A DNA stretch of 64,000 bases from Streptomyces goshikiensis (lineage in GTDB: Bacteria; Actinomycetota; Actinomycetes; Streptomycetales; Streptomycetaceae), in the NCBI RefSeq assembly GCF_014650555.1, contig NZ_BMVE01000011.1:124001-188000 (forward strand). Reading direction: 5' to 3'. Positions 24,541 to 33,632 of this stretch are shown piece by piece. The notes under the pieces were generated by a model. That model saw nothing but the letters and a program-made list of their open reading frames with translations, made no database searches and was not told the origin of the DNA. The first letter of the stretch is position 1; each line of letters begins with the position of its first letter. The translations under genes were made by a program, and so were the position numbers.

Positions 24541-24924
24541 TCAGACGTCGAGCTGGTCGGCGACCGCGCGCAGCATGCCGGCGATCTTCCCGCCGTGCGC
24601 CTTGTCGGGGTAACGGCCCCGCTCCAGCTGCTGCGTGACGTTCTCCAGCAGGGTCGTGAGGTCCTGCACGATCGAGGCGAGCTCGTCCGGCTTGCGGCGC
24701 TGCGCGGCCGCGACGGACGGCGCCGGGTCCAGGACCGTCACCGAAAGCGCCTGGTCACCACGCTGGCCGGCGACCACACCGAATTCGACGCGCTGACCGG
24801 GCTTGAGCGCGTCCACCCCGTCGGGGAGCACCGACGAGTGGACGAAGACGTCGCCGCCGTCGTCGCGGGAGAGGAAGCCGAAGCCCTTCTCGCTGTTGAA
24901 CCACTTGACCTTGCCGGTAGGCAC
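24541..24924 (-). CDS. Cold-shock-domain protein with C-terminal extension
   Basis: 127 residues from a GTG at 24924 (GAGG about 7 nt upstream); an upstream in-frame ATG lacks such a signal. Residues 1-67 are a cold-shock domain with both RNA-binding motifs, KWFNSEKGFGFLSRDD and DVFVHSSVL. The remaining 60 residues, absent from classical 67-residue CspA proteins, contain ELASIVQDLTTLLENVTQQLE, a probable amphipathic helix for self-association. It likely acts as an RNA chaperone or anti-terminator. It converges on mqnD and is divergent from a small membrane protein gene. Confidence 0.88.
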   Translation of the reverse strand: MPTGKVKWFNSEKGFGFLSRDDGGDVFVHSSVLPDGVDALKPGQRVEFGVVAGQRGDQALSVTVLDPAPSVAAAQRRKPDELASIVQDLTTLLENVTQQLERGRYPDKAHGGKIAGMLRAVADQLDV

Positions 24925-25067
24925 GTCCGTCCTCTGTCCTTGTGCTCGTCGGGTCCGGTTCGCCGCCCTGGCGGCTCCGGATAGCAGCACAGCGGGTCAC
25001 CGACCCGCCACACCTCCAGGCTAATGGTCCTCAGGCGCGTGACAAGTCGTTACCCGGTCCTTCGCGG

Positions 25068-25095
25068 TCGACCGCTTCGGCCAGGGAACTACCCT
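25068..25095 (+). promoter_or_regulatory. Promoter of the small membrane protein at 25102
   Basis: TCGACC (25068-25073), a 16-nt spacer, then TACCCT (25090-25095), 6 nt before the GTG. This is the most complete leaderless-type promoter in the window. Confidence 0.55.
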
Positions 25096-25101
25096 GGTGG
25101 G

Positions 25102-25356
25102 GTGACTGTTACTCCTCAGACCGACGAAGCACGGCCCGGCGACGCGCTGGTCCGGGCCGGCGGCGTGGTGTTCATCGTCGGCGCCGTGGCGACCCTGGCG
25201 ACGATGGCCCCGCTGTTCCTCGACATCGACCCGTTCCCCTCGTACGCGTGGGCCGTGTGCATGCTCATGGGCGTCGGCTTCGCCGTCTCGGCGGCGGGCG
25301 TGCTGCGCTCCGCCTCGGCGCAGCGCAGGGCCGCCAAGGCGTCGCAGGGTTCCTAG
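25102..25356 (+). CDS. Small two-span membrane protein
   Basis: 84 residues from a GTG at 25102. Two hydrophobic helices (VVFIVGAVATLATMAPLFL and YAWAVCMLMGVGFAVSAAGV) are separated by DIDPFPS. The C-terminus is basic (RSASAQRRAAKASQ). This pattern is common in Streptomyces proteins of unknown function; I recognise no family. The start is supported by a -35/-10 pair placed so that the transcript begins at the GTG. It converges on the HAD phosphatase gene, with 14 nt between stops. Confidence 0.65.
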   Translation: MTVTPQTDEARPGDALVRAGGVVFIVGAVATLATMAPLFLDIDPFPSYAWAVCMLMGVGFAVSAAGVLRSASAQRRAAKASQGS

Positions 25357-25370
25357 GCCCTGCCCTGCCG

Positions 25371-26027
25371 TCAGACCTCGCGCGTACGGACGTACTCCGC
25401 GAGCCACGCCGGCAGCGCCGTGAGGTCCGGCAGCACCACGTCCGCGCCCGCCGCCAGCAGCTCCGGCTCCGGGCACGGCCCCGTCGGGACGGTCACCGAC
25501 ACCGCGCCGGCGGCCCGGGCCCCGCGTACGTCGCCCACGTGGTCGCCGACGTAGACCTGCGCCCCGTACTCGCGCAGCGCGCCCGCCTTGGCCTCCGCCC
25601 ACAGCCAGCCGATGACGGCGTCCGGCTCGATGCCGAGGTGCTTGAGGTGCAGGCGGGCGTTGGGCTCGTGCTTGGCCGTGACCACGATCGCGCGGCCGCC
25701 GAGCGCCTGGACCGCCTCGATCGCCTCTCGGGCGCCGGGCATCGCGGGCGTCGGGTCGATGGCGTACGCCGGGTACATCGCCCGGTAGCGGTCCGCCATC
25801 GCCGGGATCTCCGCCTCCGGGAACCAGTACGCGAGCTCCTCGTCCAGCGGCGGACCGAGCCGTGTGATCGCCTGCTCGGCGTCGATGAACGTACCGGTCT
25901 CGGCCGACAGGGCCTCGTAGGCGGCCTTGATGCCCGGCCGCGAGTCGATGAGGGTCATGTCGAGGTCGAAGCCGACCGTCAGCGGCGCGGCGGTGGTCTC
26001 GGCGGTGGTCTCGGGGCTCAGGGTCAT
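25371..26027 (-). CDS. HAD-family phosphatase (phosphoglycolate-phosphatase-like)
   Basis: 218 residues from the ATG at 26027; an ATG three codons earlier is part of CACAAT, which reads as a -10 box 7 nt before 26027. Motif I is GFDLDMTLIDSRPG (two aspartates, nucleophile first), motif II is the Thr in VVTAKH, the motif III lysine follows about 20 residues later, and motif IV is VYVGDHVGDV. A helical cap lies between motifs I and II (about 30-90). It belongs to the subfamily I HAD enzymes acting on small phosphates. The substrate is not resolved. Confidence 0.88.
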   Translation of the reverse strand: MTLSPETTAETTAAPLTVGFDLDMTLIDSRPGIKAAYEALSAETGTFIDAEQAITRLGPPLDEELAYWFPEAEIPAMADRYRAMYPAYAIDPTPAMPGAREAIEAVQALGGRAIVVTAKHEPNARLHLKHLGIEPDAVIGWLWAEAKAGALREYGAQVYVGDHVGDVRGARAAGAVSVTVPTGPCPEPELLAAGADVVLPDLTALPAWLAEYVRTREV

Positions 26028-26126
26028 ACCGGCCATTGTGCCCAGCCGGGCCCGCGGACCGGGAACGTGGATCGAGCCCCGCCTTACCGGAAGGTGAAAT
26101 CCGCTGCCGCGCGGGCCCCGGAGGAG

Positions 26127-27101
26127 TCAGCGGCGGCGGGCCCGCCAGACCAGGTAGAGGGCCGAGGCCACACCGGCCCCGCGGGCCAGCCACGGCCACA
26201 TGCCCGGGAGGACCTCCGAGAGGCCGCCGTCGGGCAGCGGCTCGCCCCAGCGCCCGTTCTGGCGGCCCCACAGCCACACCACCGCGCCCGCGAACACCGC
26301 GCCCGGCAGGCCGAAGACGGCCACCTTCCGCTCCGTCGGCCCCAGCACCCGCGACGCGTACACCGCCAGCCAGCCCAGCCCGAGCAGCAGCCAGTACCCG
26401 CTCACCGCGCCCGCCACGAGGATCGCCGCCGCGAGCAGGAGGAACGCGTTCGCCTTCGGCCGCACGGCGGCGACGGCCACGGCGGCCCCGGCGGCTCCGG
26501 CGGCCCCCGCCGCCGCGCCCGGCTTCTTGCCCCCGCCCAGCCCCGCGCCCAGCCGCTTCCGCGCGAAGCGGGCCAGCCGCCGCCCCCGGGACGCCGCCGG
26601 CGCGGGCTCCGGCTCCGCGGCCGCCGCCGGCTCGTCCTCCTCCGGCTCCTTGAACAGGTCCGGGAGCTCGATGCCCCCCGCGAAGCCCTCCACCTGCGGC
26701 CCGCCCGCGCCGAACGGCCCCGGGGTGACGCGCCACCAGTCCGGCCCGGCCCCGCCCGACGGCCCGAGTTCGTCGAGCCCCGCCAGGTGCGGCGGCACGT
26801 TCACCGCCGCGCGGGCCCCCGGCGCCCGCTGGGCGGGAACCCCCGGCGCGGTGTCCGCGGCGGCCGGGTCCGACAGCGCGCCCAGCGTGTCCAGCACCTC
26901 CTCGGGCGTGCCGATGCGCTCCAGGATCTTCCGTACCGACGCCTGGGTCTCCGGTTCGTACTTGGCGCGCCGACGGTCGATCTCGTCCCGCAGCCCCGCC
27001 ACCAGCCGCATCCGGTCACCGGCAGGCAGCTGCCGCCGCTGCGCCAAGTCCCCTACGCGGCTCAGATATTCGTAGACCAGCTGGTCGCTCTCGATCCCCA
27101 T
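26127..27101 (-). CDS. HAAS-domain integral membrane protein
   Basis: 324 residues from the ATG at 27101, behind GGGAGGAG. The first 80 residues (QLVYEYLSRVGDLAQRRQL, LVAGLRDEIDRRR, ILERIGTPEEVLDTLG) form the helical HAAS-type domain also found beside PadR regulators. A long Pro/Ala/Gly/Glu linker with ELPDLFKEPEEDEP follows. The C-terminal part has about five hydrophobic helices, ending ALYLVWRARRR. Function is unknown to me; HAAS proteins are thought to be regulated membrane or anti-sigma-like components. The gene is divergent from the Helicase_C_3 gene, sharing about 130 nt of promoter space. Confidence 0.78.
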   Translation of the reverse strand: MGIESDQLVYEYLSRVGDLAQRRQLPAGDRMRLVAGLRDEIDRRRAKYEPETQASVRKILERIGTPEEVLDTLGALSDPAAADTAPGVPAQRAPGARAAVNVPPHLAGLDELGPSGGAGPDWWRVTPGPFGAGGPQVEGFAGGIELPDLFKEPEEDEPAAAAEPEPAPAASRGRRLARFARKRLGAGLGGGKKPGAAAGAAGAAGAAVAVAAVRPKANAFLLLAAAILVAGAVSGYWLLLGLGWLAVYASRVLGPTERKVAVFGLPGAVFAGAVVWLWGRQNGRWGEPLPDGGLSEVLPGMWPWLARGAGVASALYLVWRARRR

Positions 27102-27232
27102 GCCCAGGCTCCTCCCGTACCGCCTGCCGGAAAGGTAGCGCGTGCGGGCGTGGAGCTGCCCCGGGCGCAGCGGATACCGTTGGCCGGATGGGGACCGGCC
27201 GACTGACCGGCCGACGCGACCAGGAGGCGACT

Positions 27233-29689
27233 GTGCCTGAGCCAAGCACCGGGCCGAGCACCGGCACCACGGGAAGCGCCGCCCCGCGCTCCCTCGCCGA
27301 GGCACTGCGCGCCCGCGACGACGACTCGCTCGCCGCGCTGCTGCGCGCACGCCCGGACCTGCTGAACCCGGTGCCCGGCGACATCACCCAGCTCGCCACC
27401 CGCGCCGGCACCCGCGCCTCGGTGGTGCGGGCCCTGGACCGGCTCGACCGGTTCGCGCTCCAGAGCGCCGAGGCCCTCGCCGTCGCCCCGGACCCCTGCC
27501 CGTACCCGGTGCTGGAGTCGCTGCTGGCCGGCGAGCACGGCACCACCGGCGGCGCCGACAACGGCTCCCGCGCCGCGCTGCCGCGCGCCCTGGGCACCCT
27601 GCGCGAGCAGGCCCTCGTATGGGGCGACGACGAGCGGCTGCGGCTGGTGCGCACCGCCCGCGAGCTCCTCGCGCCGTCCGCCACGCGGCCCTCCCCGACC
27701 GGGCTCGGCCCGACCGTCGCCGAGGCCACCGCCGGGATGTCGCCGACCCGGATCCAGGAGATCGTGGCGGCCGCCGGGCTGCCCGGCACCCACGACCCGG
27801 TGTCCGCCGTGGCCGCGCTGACCGGCCTGTTCACCGACCCGGAGCGGATGGCGGCGCTGCTCGACGAGGCGCCGGCGGAGGCCCACCAGGTGCTCGGCCG
27901 GCTCGTGTGGGGCCCGCCCTACGGGGAGGTGACGCCCCAGCCGACCCCGCCGGTGCGCTGGCTGCGCGACCGGGGGCTGCTGCTCCCCGCCACGGCGCGG
28001 ACCGTCGTACTGCCCCGCGAGGTGGCGCTGCACCTGCGCGGCGGGCTCGCGCACCGCGTCCCGGAGCCGGTGGCGCCGGCGGTGCCCGCGCACCGCGAGC
28101 ACCGTCCACACCTTGTGGACGCGAACGCGGCCGGGCAGGCGCTGGCCGCGCTCGCCACCGTCGAGGAACTGGTGAAGTCCTGGGAGCACACGGGCCCGGC
28201 GGTGCTGCGGGCCGGCGGACTCTCCGTACGGGACCTCAAGCGGACCGCCGCCACCCTGGACGCCACCGAGGGCACGGCCGCGTTCTGGATCGAACTCGCC
28301 TACGCGGCGGGCCTGCTGGCCGGCGACGGCGAGGCCGACGAGCGGTACGCGCCCACCCCCGCCTTCGACGACTGGTGCGAACTCCCGCCCGCCGAGCGGT
28401 GGTCGGTGCTCGCCGCGGCCTGGCTGCCCGCCACCCGCACCGCGGGCCTGGTCGGCGAGCAGGACGCCAAGGCCCGTACGCTGTCGGTGCTGGGCCCGGA
28501 CCTGGACCGCTCCGCCGCGCCCGAGGTGCGCCGCCGCGTCCTCGACCTCCTCGCCGAACTCCCCGAGGGCGGCTCCGCCGACCCGGCGGCCCTCCTCGCA
28601 CGGCTCGCCTGGGAACGCCCGGTGCGCGGTACGAGCGACCTGCGGGCCCGCCTCGCGCACTGGGCGCTGACCGAGGCCGAGGTCCTCGGCGTCACCGGCC
28701 GGGGAGCGCTCTCCGCGCCCGGGCGGGCCCTGCTGGAGGGCCGCGACCCGGCGGCGCCGCTCGCGCCGCTGCTCCCCGAACCGGTGGACCACGTCCTGTT
28801 GCAGGCCGACCTGACGGCGGTGGCGCCGGGGCCGCTGCGCCGGCCGCTCGGCGACACCCTGGCGGTGCTCGCGGACGTCGAGTCCAAGGGCGGGGCGACG
28901 GTGTACCGCTTCACGCCCGGGTCGGTACGCCGGGCCCTGGACGCCGGGCACACCGCCTCCGACCTGCACGCCTTCCTCGCCGAGCACAGCCGCACCCCGG
29001 TGCCGCAGCCGCTGACGTACCTGATCGACGACGTCTCGCGGCGGCACGGGCACCTGCGGGTGGGCGCCGCCTCCTCGTACGTGCGCTGCGACGACGACGG
29101 CATGCTGAACGAGATCCTGGCCGACAAGCGCTCCGCGGGGCTCGGGCTGCGCCGCCTCGCCCCGACGGTGCTGGCCGCGCAGGCCGAACCCACCACCCTG
29201 CTCGACGGGTTGCGGGCGATGGGGTACGCGCCGGCCGCGGAGTCCCGTACCGGCGACGTCCTGGTGGCCCGGGCGGACGCCCGCCGGACCGCGCCGCGCT
29301 CGGCGCCCGAACCGGTGCCGGACGGCCCGCCGGTGGCCGACGCGACCCTGCTGGGCGCGGCCGTACGGGCCATCCGCGCGGGCGACCGGGCGGCGACGGC
29401 GGTGCGCAAGGAGCCGGCCGAGCCCTCGGCGCCGGCCCCGGCGGCGGGCGAACTCCCGCGCACCAGCGCGGCGGAGACCCTGGCGACGGTGCAGGCGGCC
29501 GCGCTGACCGGGTCGGCGGTGTGGATCGGGTACGTCAACGCGGACGGGGCGGCGAGCCAGCGGGTCATCGCGCCGGTACGGGTGGAGGGCGGCTTCGTCA
29601 CCGGGTACGACCACACGGCGGACGAGGTGCGGACGTACGCGCTGCACCGCATCACGGGCGTGGCCGAGCTGGCGGAGGACCAGGTCTGA
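27233..29689 (+). CDS. Helicase_C_3 (XPB N-terminal-like) protein with C-terminal WYL domain
   Basis: 818 residues from a GTG at 27233 with AGGAGG 5 nt upstream. An in-frame ATG at 27188 sits 7 nt after TACCGT, so the same promoter could give a 15-residue longer form. The C-terminal 280 residues resemble the Helicase_C_3 domain (VDHVLLQADLTAVAPGPL, FTPGSVRRALDAGHT), which is related to the XPB N-terminal damage-recognition region, followed by a WYL-like domain (VWIGYVNADGAASQRVIAPV). No Walker motifs are present, so it is not a helicase itself. The gene encoding the XPB motor lies 807 nt downstream on the same strand. A DNA-repair partnership is inferred. Confidence 0.82.
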   Translation: MPEPSTGPSTGTTGSAAPRSLAEALRARDDDSLAALLRARPDLLNPVPGDITQLATRAGTRASVVRALDRLDRFALQSAEALAVAPDPCPYPVLESLLAGEHGTTGGADNGSRAALPRALGTLREQALVWGDDERLRLVRTARELLAPSATRPSPTGLGPTVAEATAGMSPTRIQEIVAAAGLPGTHDPVSAVAALTGLFTDPERMAALLDEAPAEAHQVLGRLVWGPPYGEVTPQPTPPVRWLRDRGLLLPATARTVVLPREVALHLRGGLAHRVPEPVAPAVPAHREHRPHLVDANAAGQALAALATVEELVKSWEHTGPAVLRAGGLSVRDLKRTAATLDATEGTAAFWIELAYAAGLLAGDGEADERYAPTPAFDDWCELPPAERWSVLAAAWLPATRTAGLVGEQDAKARTLSVLGPDLDRSAAPEVRRRVLDLLAELPEGGSADPAALLARLAWERPVRGTSDLRARLAHWALTEAEVLGVTGRGALSAPGRALLEGRDPAAPLAPLLPEPVDHVLLQADLTAVAPGPLRRPLGDTLAVLADVESKGGATVYRFTPGSVRRALDAGHTASDLHAFLAEHSRTPVPQPLTYLIDDVSRRHGHLRVGAASSYVRCDDDGMLNEILADKRSAGLGLRRLAPTVLAAQAEPTTLLDGLRAMGYAPAAESRTGDVLVARADARRTAPRSAPEPVPDGPPVADATLLGAAVRAIRAGDRAATAVRKEPAEPSAPAPAAGELPRTSAAETLATVQAAALTGSAVWIGYVNADGAASQRVIAPVRVEGGFVTGYDHTADEVRTYALHRITGVAELAEDQV

Positions 29690-29741
29690 GCGGCCGTAAT
29701 CCGCTGGCCGGCGCGGCGCCCCGCCGGGCACCCTGAACGGC

Positions 29742-30362
29742 ATGCCCGAAACCCCGGACCCCGCGCCCGTACCCGTACCCGTACCGAACCGTGCCGTCCG
29801 GGCCGCCCACACCGCCCGGACGGTCACCGTCTACCAGGCGTACGCCCCGCACCTGGGGCTGCCGGCGGCGCGGGACGGCCGCTTCCCGCCCGCCTGGAAG
29901 CGGGAGCGGATGACATGGGTCAAGCCGTCGTTCCTGTGGATGATGTACCGCTGCGGCTGGGCCACCAAGGCCGACCAGGAGACGGTGCTGGCGGTCGAGA
30001 TCACCCGCGAGGGCTTCGACCACGCGCTGCGCCGGGCCTGCCTGTCGCACTACGAGCCCGGCACCCACGCCGACCGGGCCTCCTGGCAGCGGGCCCTGCG
30101 CGGGGCGCCGGCGCGCGTGCAGTGGGACCCCGAGCGCGACCTGCACCTGAACCCGCTGCCCTACCGCTCGCTCCAGCTGGGACTGTCGGGTCCGGCCTCG
30201 CGCGCCTACGCCGACGAGTGGACGCTCTCCATCCGCGACGTGACCCCGCTGGCCCGGGAGATCCACGGCCTGCTGCGGGCCGGGAACACGGACGCGGCGC
30301 GCGCCCTGCTGCCCGGGGAAACCCCGTACCCGTCGCCGCCCCTGCCGCACCTGGGCGCGTAA
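29742..30362 (+). CDS. DUF4291-family protein
   Basis: 206 residues. Recognisable blocks are TVYQAYAPHLG, WKRERMTWVKPSFLWMMYR, WDPERDLHLNPLPYRSLQLG and the distal SIRDVTPLAREIHGLL, all typical of DUF4291, a widespread family of unknown biochemical role. The first 18 residues are a Pro/Val-rich tail (PVPVPVPN). CACCCT lies 7 nt before the ATG. It sits between the Helicase_C_3/WYL gene and the XPB helicase gene on the same strand, so involvement in the same process is conceivable but not shown. Confidence 0.85.
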   Translation: MPETPDPAPVPVPVPNRAVRAAHTARTVTVYQAYAPHLGLPAARDGRFPPAWKRERMTWVKPSFLWMMYRCGWATKADQETVLAVEITREGFDHALRRACLSHYEPGTHADRASWQRALRGAPARVQWDPERDLHLNPLPYRSLQLGLSGPASRAYADEWTLSIRDVTPLAREIHGLLRAGNTDAARALLPGETPYPSPPLPHLGA

Positions 30363-30496
30363 CCACCGGGAGCCCGTCACCGCAGGGCGGCCCGGCCTGG
30401 CCCGGGGCAGAATCTCCCCGCCCGCGGAGCGATACGGCAGACTGGAGGTTTGGCCGCCCGCGTCCGGGCGGTCACCCCACGCCGAAAGGGACGTGT

Positions 30497-32140
30497 GTGA
30501 ACGGGCCCCTCATCGTCCAGAGCGACAAAACCCTCCTGCTGGAGGTCGACCACGAGCTCGCCGGAGCCGCGCGGCGCGCCATCGCGCCCTTCGCCGAGCT
30601 GGAGCGGGCGCCCGAGCACATCCACACCTACCGGATCACCCCGCTCGGTCTGTGGAACGCCCGGGCGGCCGGGCACGACGCCGAGCAGGTCGTCGACGCG
30701 CTCGTCGAGTTCTCCCGCTACCCCGTCCCGCACGCGCTGCTCGTCGACGTCGCCGAGACCATGGCCCGCTACGGCCGGCTCACCCTCTCCAAGCACCCCG
30801 TGCACGGGCTGGTCCTGACCAGCACCGACCGGCCGGTGCTGGAGGAGATCCTGCGGTCGAAGAAGGTCGCCCCGCTGGTCGGGGCCCGGCTCGACCCCGA
30901 CACCGTCGCCGTGCACCCCTCCGAGCGGGGACAGATCAAGCAGACCCTGCTCAAGCTGGGCTGGCCGGCCGAGGACCTCGCCGGGTACGTGGACGGCGAG
31001 GCGCACCCCATCGAGCTCGTCGAGGACGGCTGGGCGCTGCGCCCGTACCAGCAGCAGGCCGTCGAGGGCTTCTGGCACGGCGGTTCGGGCGTGGTCGTCC
31101 TGCCCTGCGGCGCCGGCAAGACGCTGGTCGGCGCCGGCGCGATGGCGAAGGCCAAGGCGACGACGCTGATCCTGGTCACGAACACCGTCTCGGCCCGCCA
31201 GTGGAAGCACGAGCTGGTCAAGCGGACCTCGCTGACGGAGGAGGAGATCGGCGAGTACTCCGGCACCCGCAAGGAGATCCGGCCCGTCACGATCGCCACG
31301 TACCAGGTCCTGACGACGAAGCGGAAGGGCGTCTACCCGCACCTGGAGCTCTTCGACTCCCGGGACTGGGGCCTGATCCTCTACGACGAGGTGCACCTGC
31401 TGCCCGCGCCGGTGTTCAAGTTCACCGCCGACCTCCAGGCGCGCCGGCGGCTCGGCCTGACGGCGACGCTGGTCCGCGAGGACGGCCGCGAGTCGGACGT
31501 GTTCTCCCTCATCGGCCCGAAGCGGTTCGACGCTCCGTGGAAGGAGATCGAGGCGCAGGGCTACATCGCCCCCGCCGACTGCGTCGAGGTCCGCGTGAAC
31601 CTCACGGAGAGCGAGCGACTGGCGTACGCGACCGCCGAGACGGAGGAGAAGTACCGGTTCTGCGCGACCACCGCCACCAAGCGGAAGGTCACCGAGGCGC
31701 TGGTGCGCAAGCACCAGGGCGAGCAGACCCTGGTCATCGGGCAGTACATCGACCAGCTCGACGAGCTCGGCGAGCACCTGGACGCGCCGGTCATCAAGGG
31801 CGAGACCTCCAACGCACAGCGGGAGAAGCTCTTCAACGCCTTCCGCGAGGGCGAGATCAGCGTGCTGGTCGTCTCGAAGGTCGCGAACTTCTCGATCGAC
31901 CTGCCGGAGGCCACCGTCGCCATCCAGGTGTCGGGCACCTTCGGCTCGCGCCAGGAGGAGGCGCAGCGCCTCGGCCGCGTCCTGCGCCCGAAGGCCGACG
32001 GCCACGAGGCGCGGTTCTACTCGGTGGTCGCGCGCGACACCATCGACCAGGACTTCGCCGCGCACCGGCAGCGCTTCCTGGCCGAACAGGGCTACGCCTA
32101 CCGGATCATGGACTCCGACGAGCTGCTGGCCGACGGCTGA
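30497..32140 (+). CDS. XPB/Rad25-type DNA helicase
   Basis: 547 residues from a GTG at 30497 (GAAAGGG upstream). The N-terminal domain (about 1-170) is the XPB-specific region. Motor motifs: Walker A CGAGKT (about 204-209), DEVH box (297-300), LTAT motif III, SKVANFSIDLPEA and QRLGRVLRPK as motif VI. The RED motif that follows motif III in XPB is seen as VREDGRES. XPB translocates on duplex DNA to open it in repair or transcription. The size matches mycobacterial XPB. Its 3' end overlaps the convergent GT87 gene by 43 nt. Confidence 0.94.
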   Translation: MNGPLIVQSDKTLLLEVDHELAGAARRAIAPFAELERAPEHIHTYRITPLGLWNARAAGHDAEQVVDALVEFSRYPVPHALLVDVAETMARYGRLTLSKHPVHGLVLTSTDRPVLEEILRSKKVAPLVGARLDPDTVAVHPSERGQIKQTLLKLGWPAEDLAGYVDGEAHPIELVEDGWALRPYQQQAVEGFWHGGSGVVVLPCGAGKTLVGAGAMAKAKATTLILVTNTVSARQWKHELVKRTSLTEEEIGEYSGTRKEIRPVTIATYQVLTTKRKGVYPHLELFDSRDWGLILYDEVHLLPAPVFKFTADLQARRRLGLTATLVREDGRESDVFSLIGPKRFDAPWKEIEAQGYIAPADCVEVRVNLTESERLAYATAETEEKYRFCATTATKRKVTEALVRKHQGEQTLVIGQYIDQLDELGEHLDAPVIKGETSNAQREKLFNAFREGEISVLVVSKVANFSIDLPEATVAIQVSGTFGSRQEEAQRLGRVLRPKADGHEARFYSVVARDTIDQDFAAHRQRFLAEQGYAYRIMDSDELLADG

Positions 32141-32988
32141 CCGGCGCCGGGGCCCGGGCGGCCGGCCCGGAACGGCCGGGCCGCACGGGCCGCCTGGGCC
32201 GCCTGGGCCGCCCGGGTCAGGACCGCGAGGAGCGGTACGGACCAGACCCAAAGGTGCGACCAGGGCCAGGCCGGCGGCAGGGCCCGGCCGGTCGCGGGCA
32301 GGTGGGCGGCCCAGAACTCGGCGGAGGCCTGCGGGAGCACGAGCAGGCCCAGCAGGGCGGTGCCGGTGAGGGCGGCGAGCGCCGTCAGCCCGGCCCGGGC
32401 CCGGCCGGTGAGCAGCAGGTACGGGACGAGGAGCGCCGGGGTCAGGGTGATCCCGGCGGCGGTGCCCAGAGCGAACCCCTTGCCGAGGGCGGAGCGGGGC
32501 CGGCCCAGGTCCCAGACGGCGAGGCAGGCCAGCGCCAGGTTGATCTGACCGGTCAGCGGGGTCTGGAACAGGGGCTCCAGCCACAGTCCGGCGGTGGTGG
32601 CGGCCAGGACGGGTCCCGGCCGGGCCCGCAGCCCCGCGAGGCGGCAGGACAGCAGGACGAGCAGCGCGAGCAGGCCGGCGCTGCCGAGGACGATGACGGC
32701 CTTGAGCACGGCCGCCGGCAGCCAGGCGGCCGGGGTGAACAGGATCGCCGCGAACGGCGGGTACGCGGTCGGCGGGTGCCACTCGGCGGCGCGCAGTCCG
32801 CGGACGAGGGCGTCGGCCACCGGAATGCGCAGGGCGACGCAGAGCACGCCCAGCAGGAGCAGCGGGCCGGTGACCAGCCGGCCGGAGAACAGCCCCGACG
32901 ACAGCCCGGAGGGGGCGCCGGAACGCGCGCCGGGCAGGGCGCCGAAAGGGGGCGCCGGCGAGCGGTCGGGGGTGGGTCTGCGGGTCAC
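32098..32988 (-). CDS. Shortened GT87-type mannosyltransferase, possibly non-functional
   Basis: 296 residues with about seven to eight membrane helices. TAYPPFAAILFTPAAWLP, LFQTPLTGQINLALACLAVWDL and ITLTPALLVPYLLL are signature segments of GT87 (DUF2029) polyprenyl-phosphate-mannose-dependent transferases, which are normally about 400 or more residues. Two parts appear to be missing: the extracytoplasmic loop with the D-x-x-VY catalytic region between helix 1 and TYPPF, and the last three or so helices. The protein ends in Ala/Arg and Ser tracts inside the 3' end of the XPB gene. It may be a decayed or specialised copy. Confidence 0.68.
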   Translation of the reverse strand: MTRRPTPDRSPAPPFGALPGARSGAPSGLSSGLFSGRLVTGPLLLLGVLCVALRIPVADALVRGLRAAEWHPPTAYPPFAAILFTPAAWLPAAVLKAVIVLGSAGLLALLVLLSCRLAGLRARPGPVLAATTAGLWLEPLFQTPLTGQINLALACLAVWDLGRPRSALGKGFALGTAAGITLTPALLVPYLLLTGRARAGLTALAALTGTALLGLLVLPQASAEFWAAHLPATGRALPPAWPWSHLWVWSVPLLAVLTRAAQAAQAARAARPFRAGRPGPGAGQPSASSSSESMIR

Positions 32989-33122
32989 GCGCGTGACCCT
33001 AGTGGATCACTGGCGGCGTACCGCCGGGTTCAGGCCACGGCTCGGCGCCGGCCCCTCGGAGCGGGGCGCGCGCGGGTGTCGCCGTACCGGCGGGCGGACC
33101 CCCGGATGGCCGAACCAGCAGG

Positions 33123-33311
33123 TCAGCGGCGTATGACTCCGGCTTCCTCGGCGTATTCGCCCATGACGACGACGCTGACTGCGGTGGCCACGAAGACCTT
33201 CGCGGCATGCAGCAGGCCACCGACGCGGTGCCGGGGCCGGTAGTCGGGTGAAGTGGCGGTGGCGCCGCTCGGGCGGCCGCCCCGGATCGGGGTGAAGGTT
33301 GCGGTGCTCAT
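33123..33311 (-). CDS. 62-residue hypothetical protein
   Basis: From the ATG at 33311: MSTATFTPIRGGRPSG, a basic polar stretch, then HRVGGLLHAAKVFVATAVSV with moderate hydrophobicity, and an acidic end (VMGEYAEEAGVIRR). A longer frame reaches 33389 without a better start. I recall closely similar short proteins in other Streptomyces but no function. An amphipathic helix that touches the membrane is possible. It is divergent from the helD-like gene. Confidence 0.6.
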   Translation of the reverse strand: MSTATFTPIRGGRPSGATATSPDYRPRHRVGGLLHAAKVFVATAVSVVVMGEYAEEAGVIRR

Positions 33312-33502
33312 ACATCCATGGTGCGTTTCCGCGCCGGATTTCACATCGCTCCGGGGGCTGAACCCGGGGCCGCGCGGTGTCCTCCTCACGGCCTATGACG
33401 TCCCCTAGTGGCTCTGCCGCAGGTCTGACACTCCCGGGTATGACCCGTACGGCGCTCTACCCCGCAGGTATTCGCCCGGGGAAGGAGCGGGCGGTAAAAC
33501 CG

Positions 33503-33532
33503 TTCGCGCGGACCGGCCGCCCTGACTAGAAT
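33503..33532 (+). promoter_or_regulatory. Promoter of the HelD-like gene
   Basis: TTCGCG (33503-33508), an 18-nt spacer, TAGAAT (33527-33532). The leader is then about 94 nt to the GTG at 33633. The rest of the 321-nt gap holds no gene that I can support. Confidence 0.5.
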
Positions 33533-33632
33533 CTCCGCTCTTGCCGCCTCCCACCGCTCGCCGGGGAGTGCCGCCCGCCGGACGGAAACCGGCGGGCATC
33601 CGCCACGCAGACCAGCAGCTGGAGGCAGTCCC

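Noticed and set aside
33312..33632. Rifamycin-associated element and HelR identity for the HelD-like gene
   Set aside because: No clear palindrome of that type is seen in the promoter, and the N-terminus is unlike HelR as I remember it.
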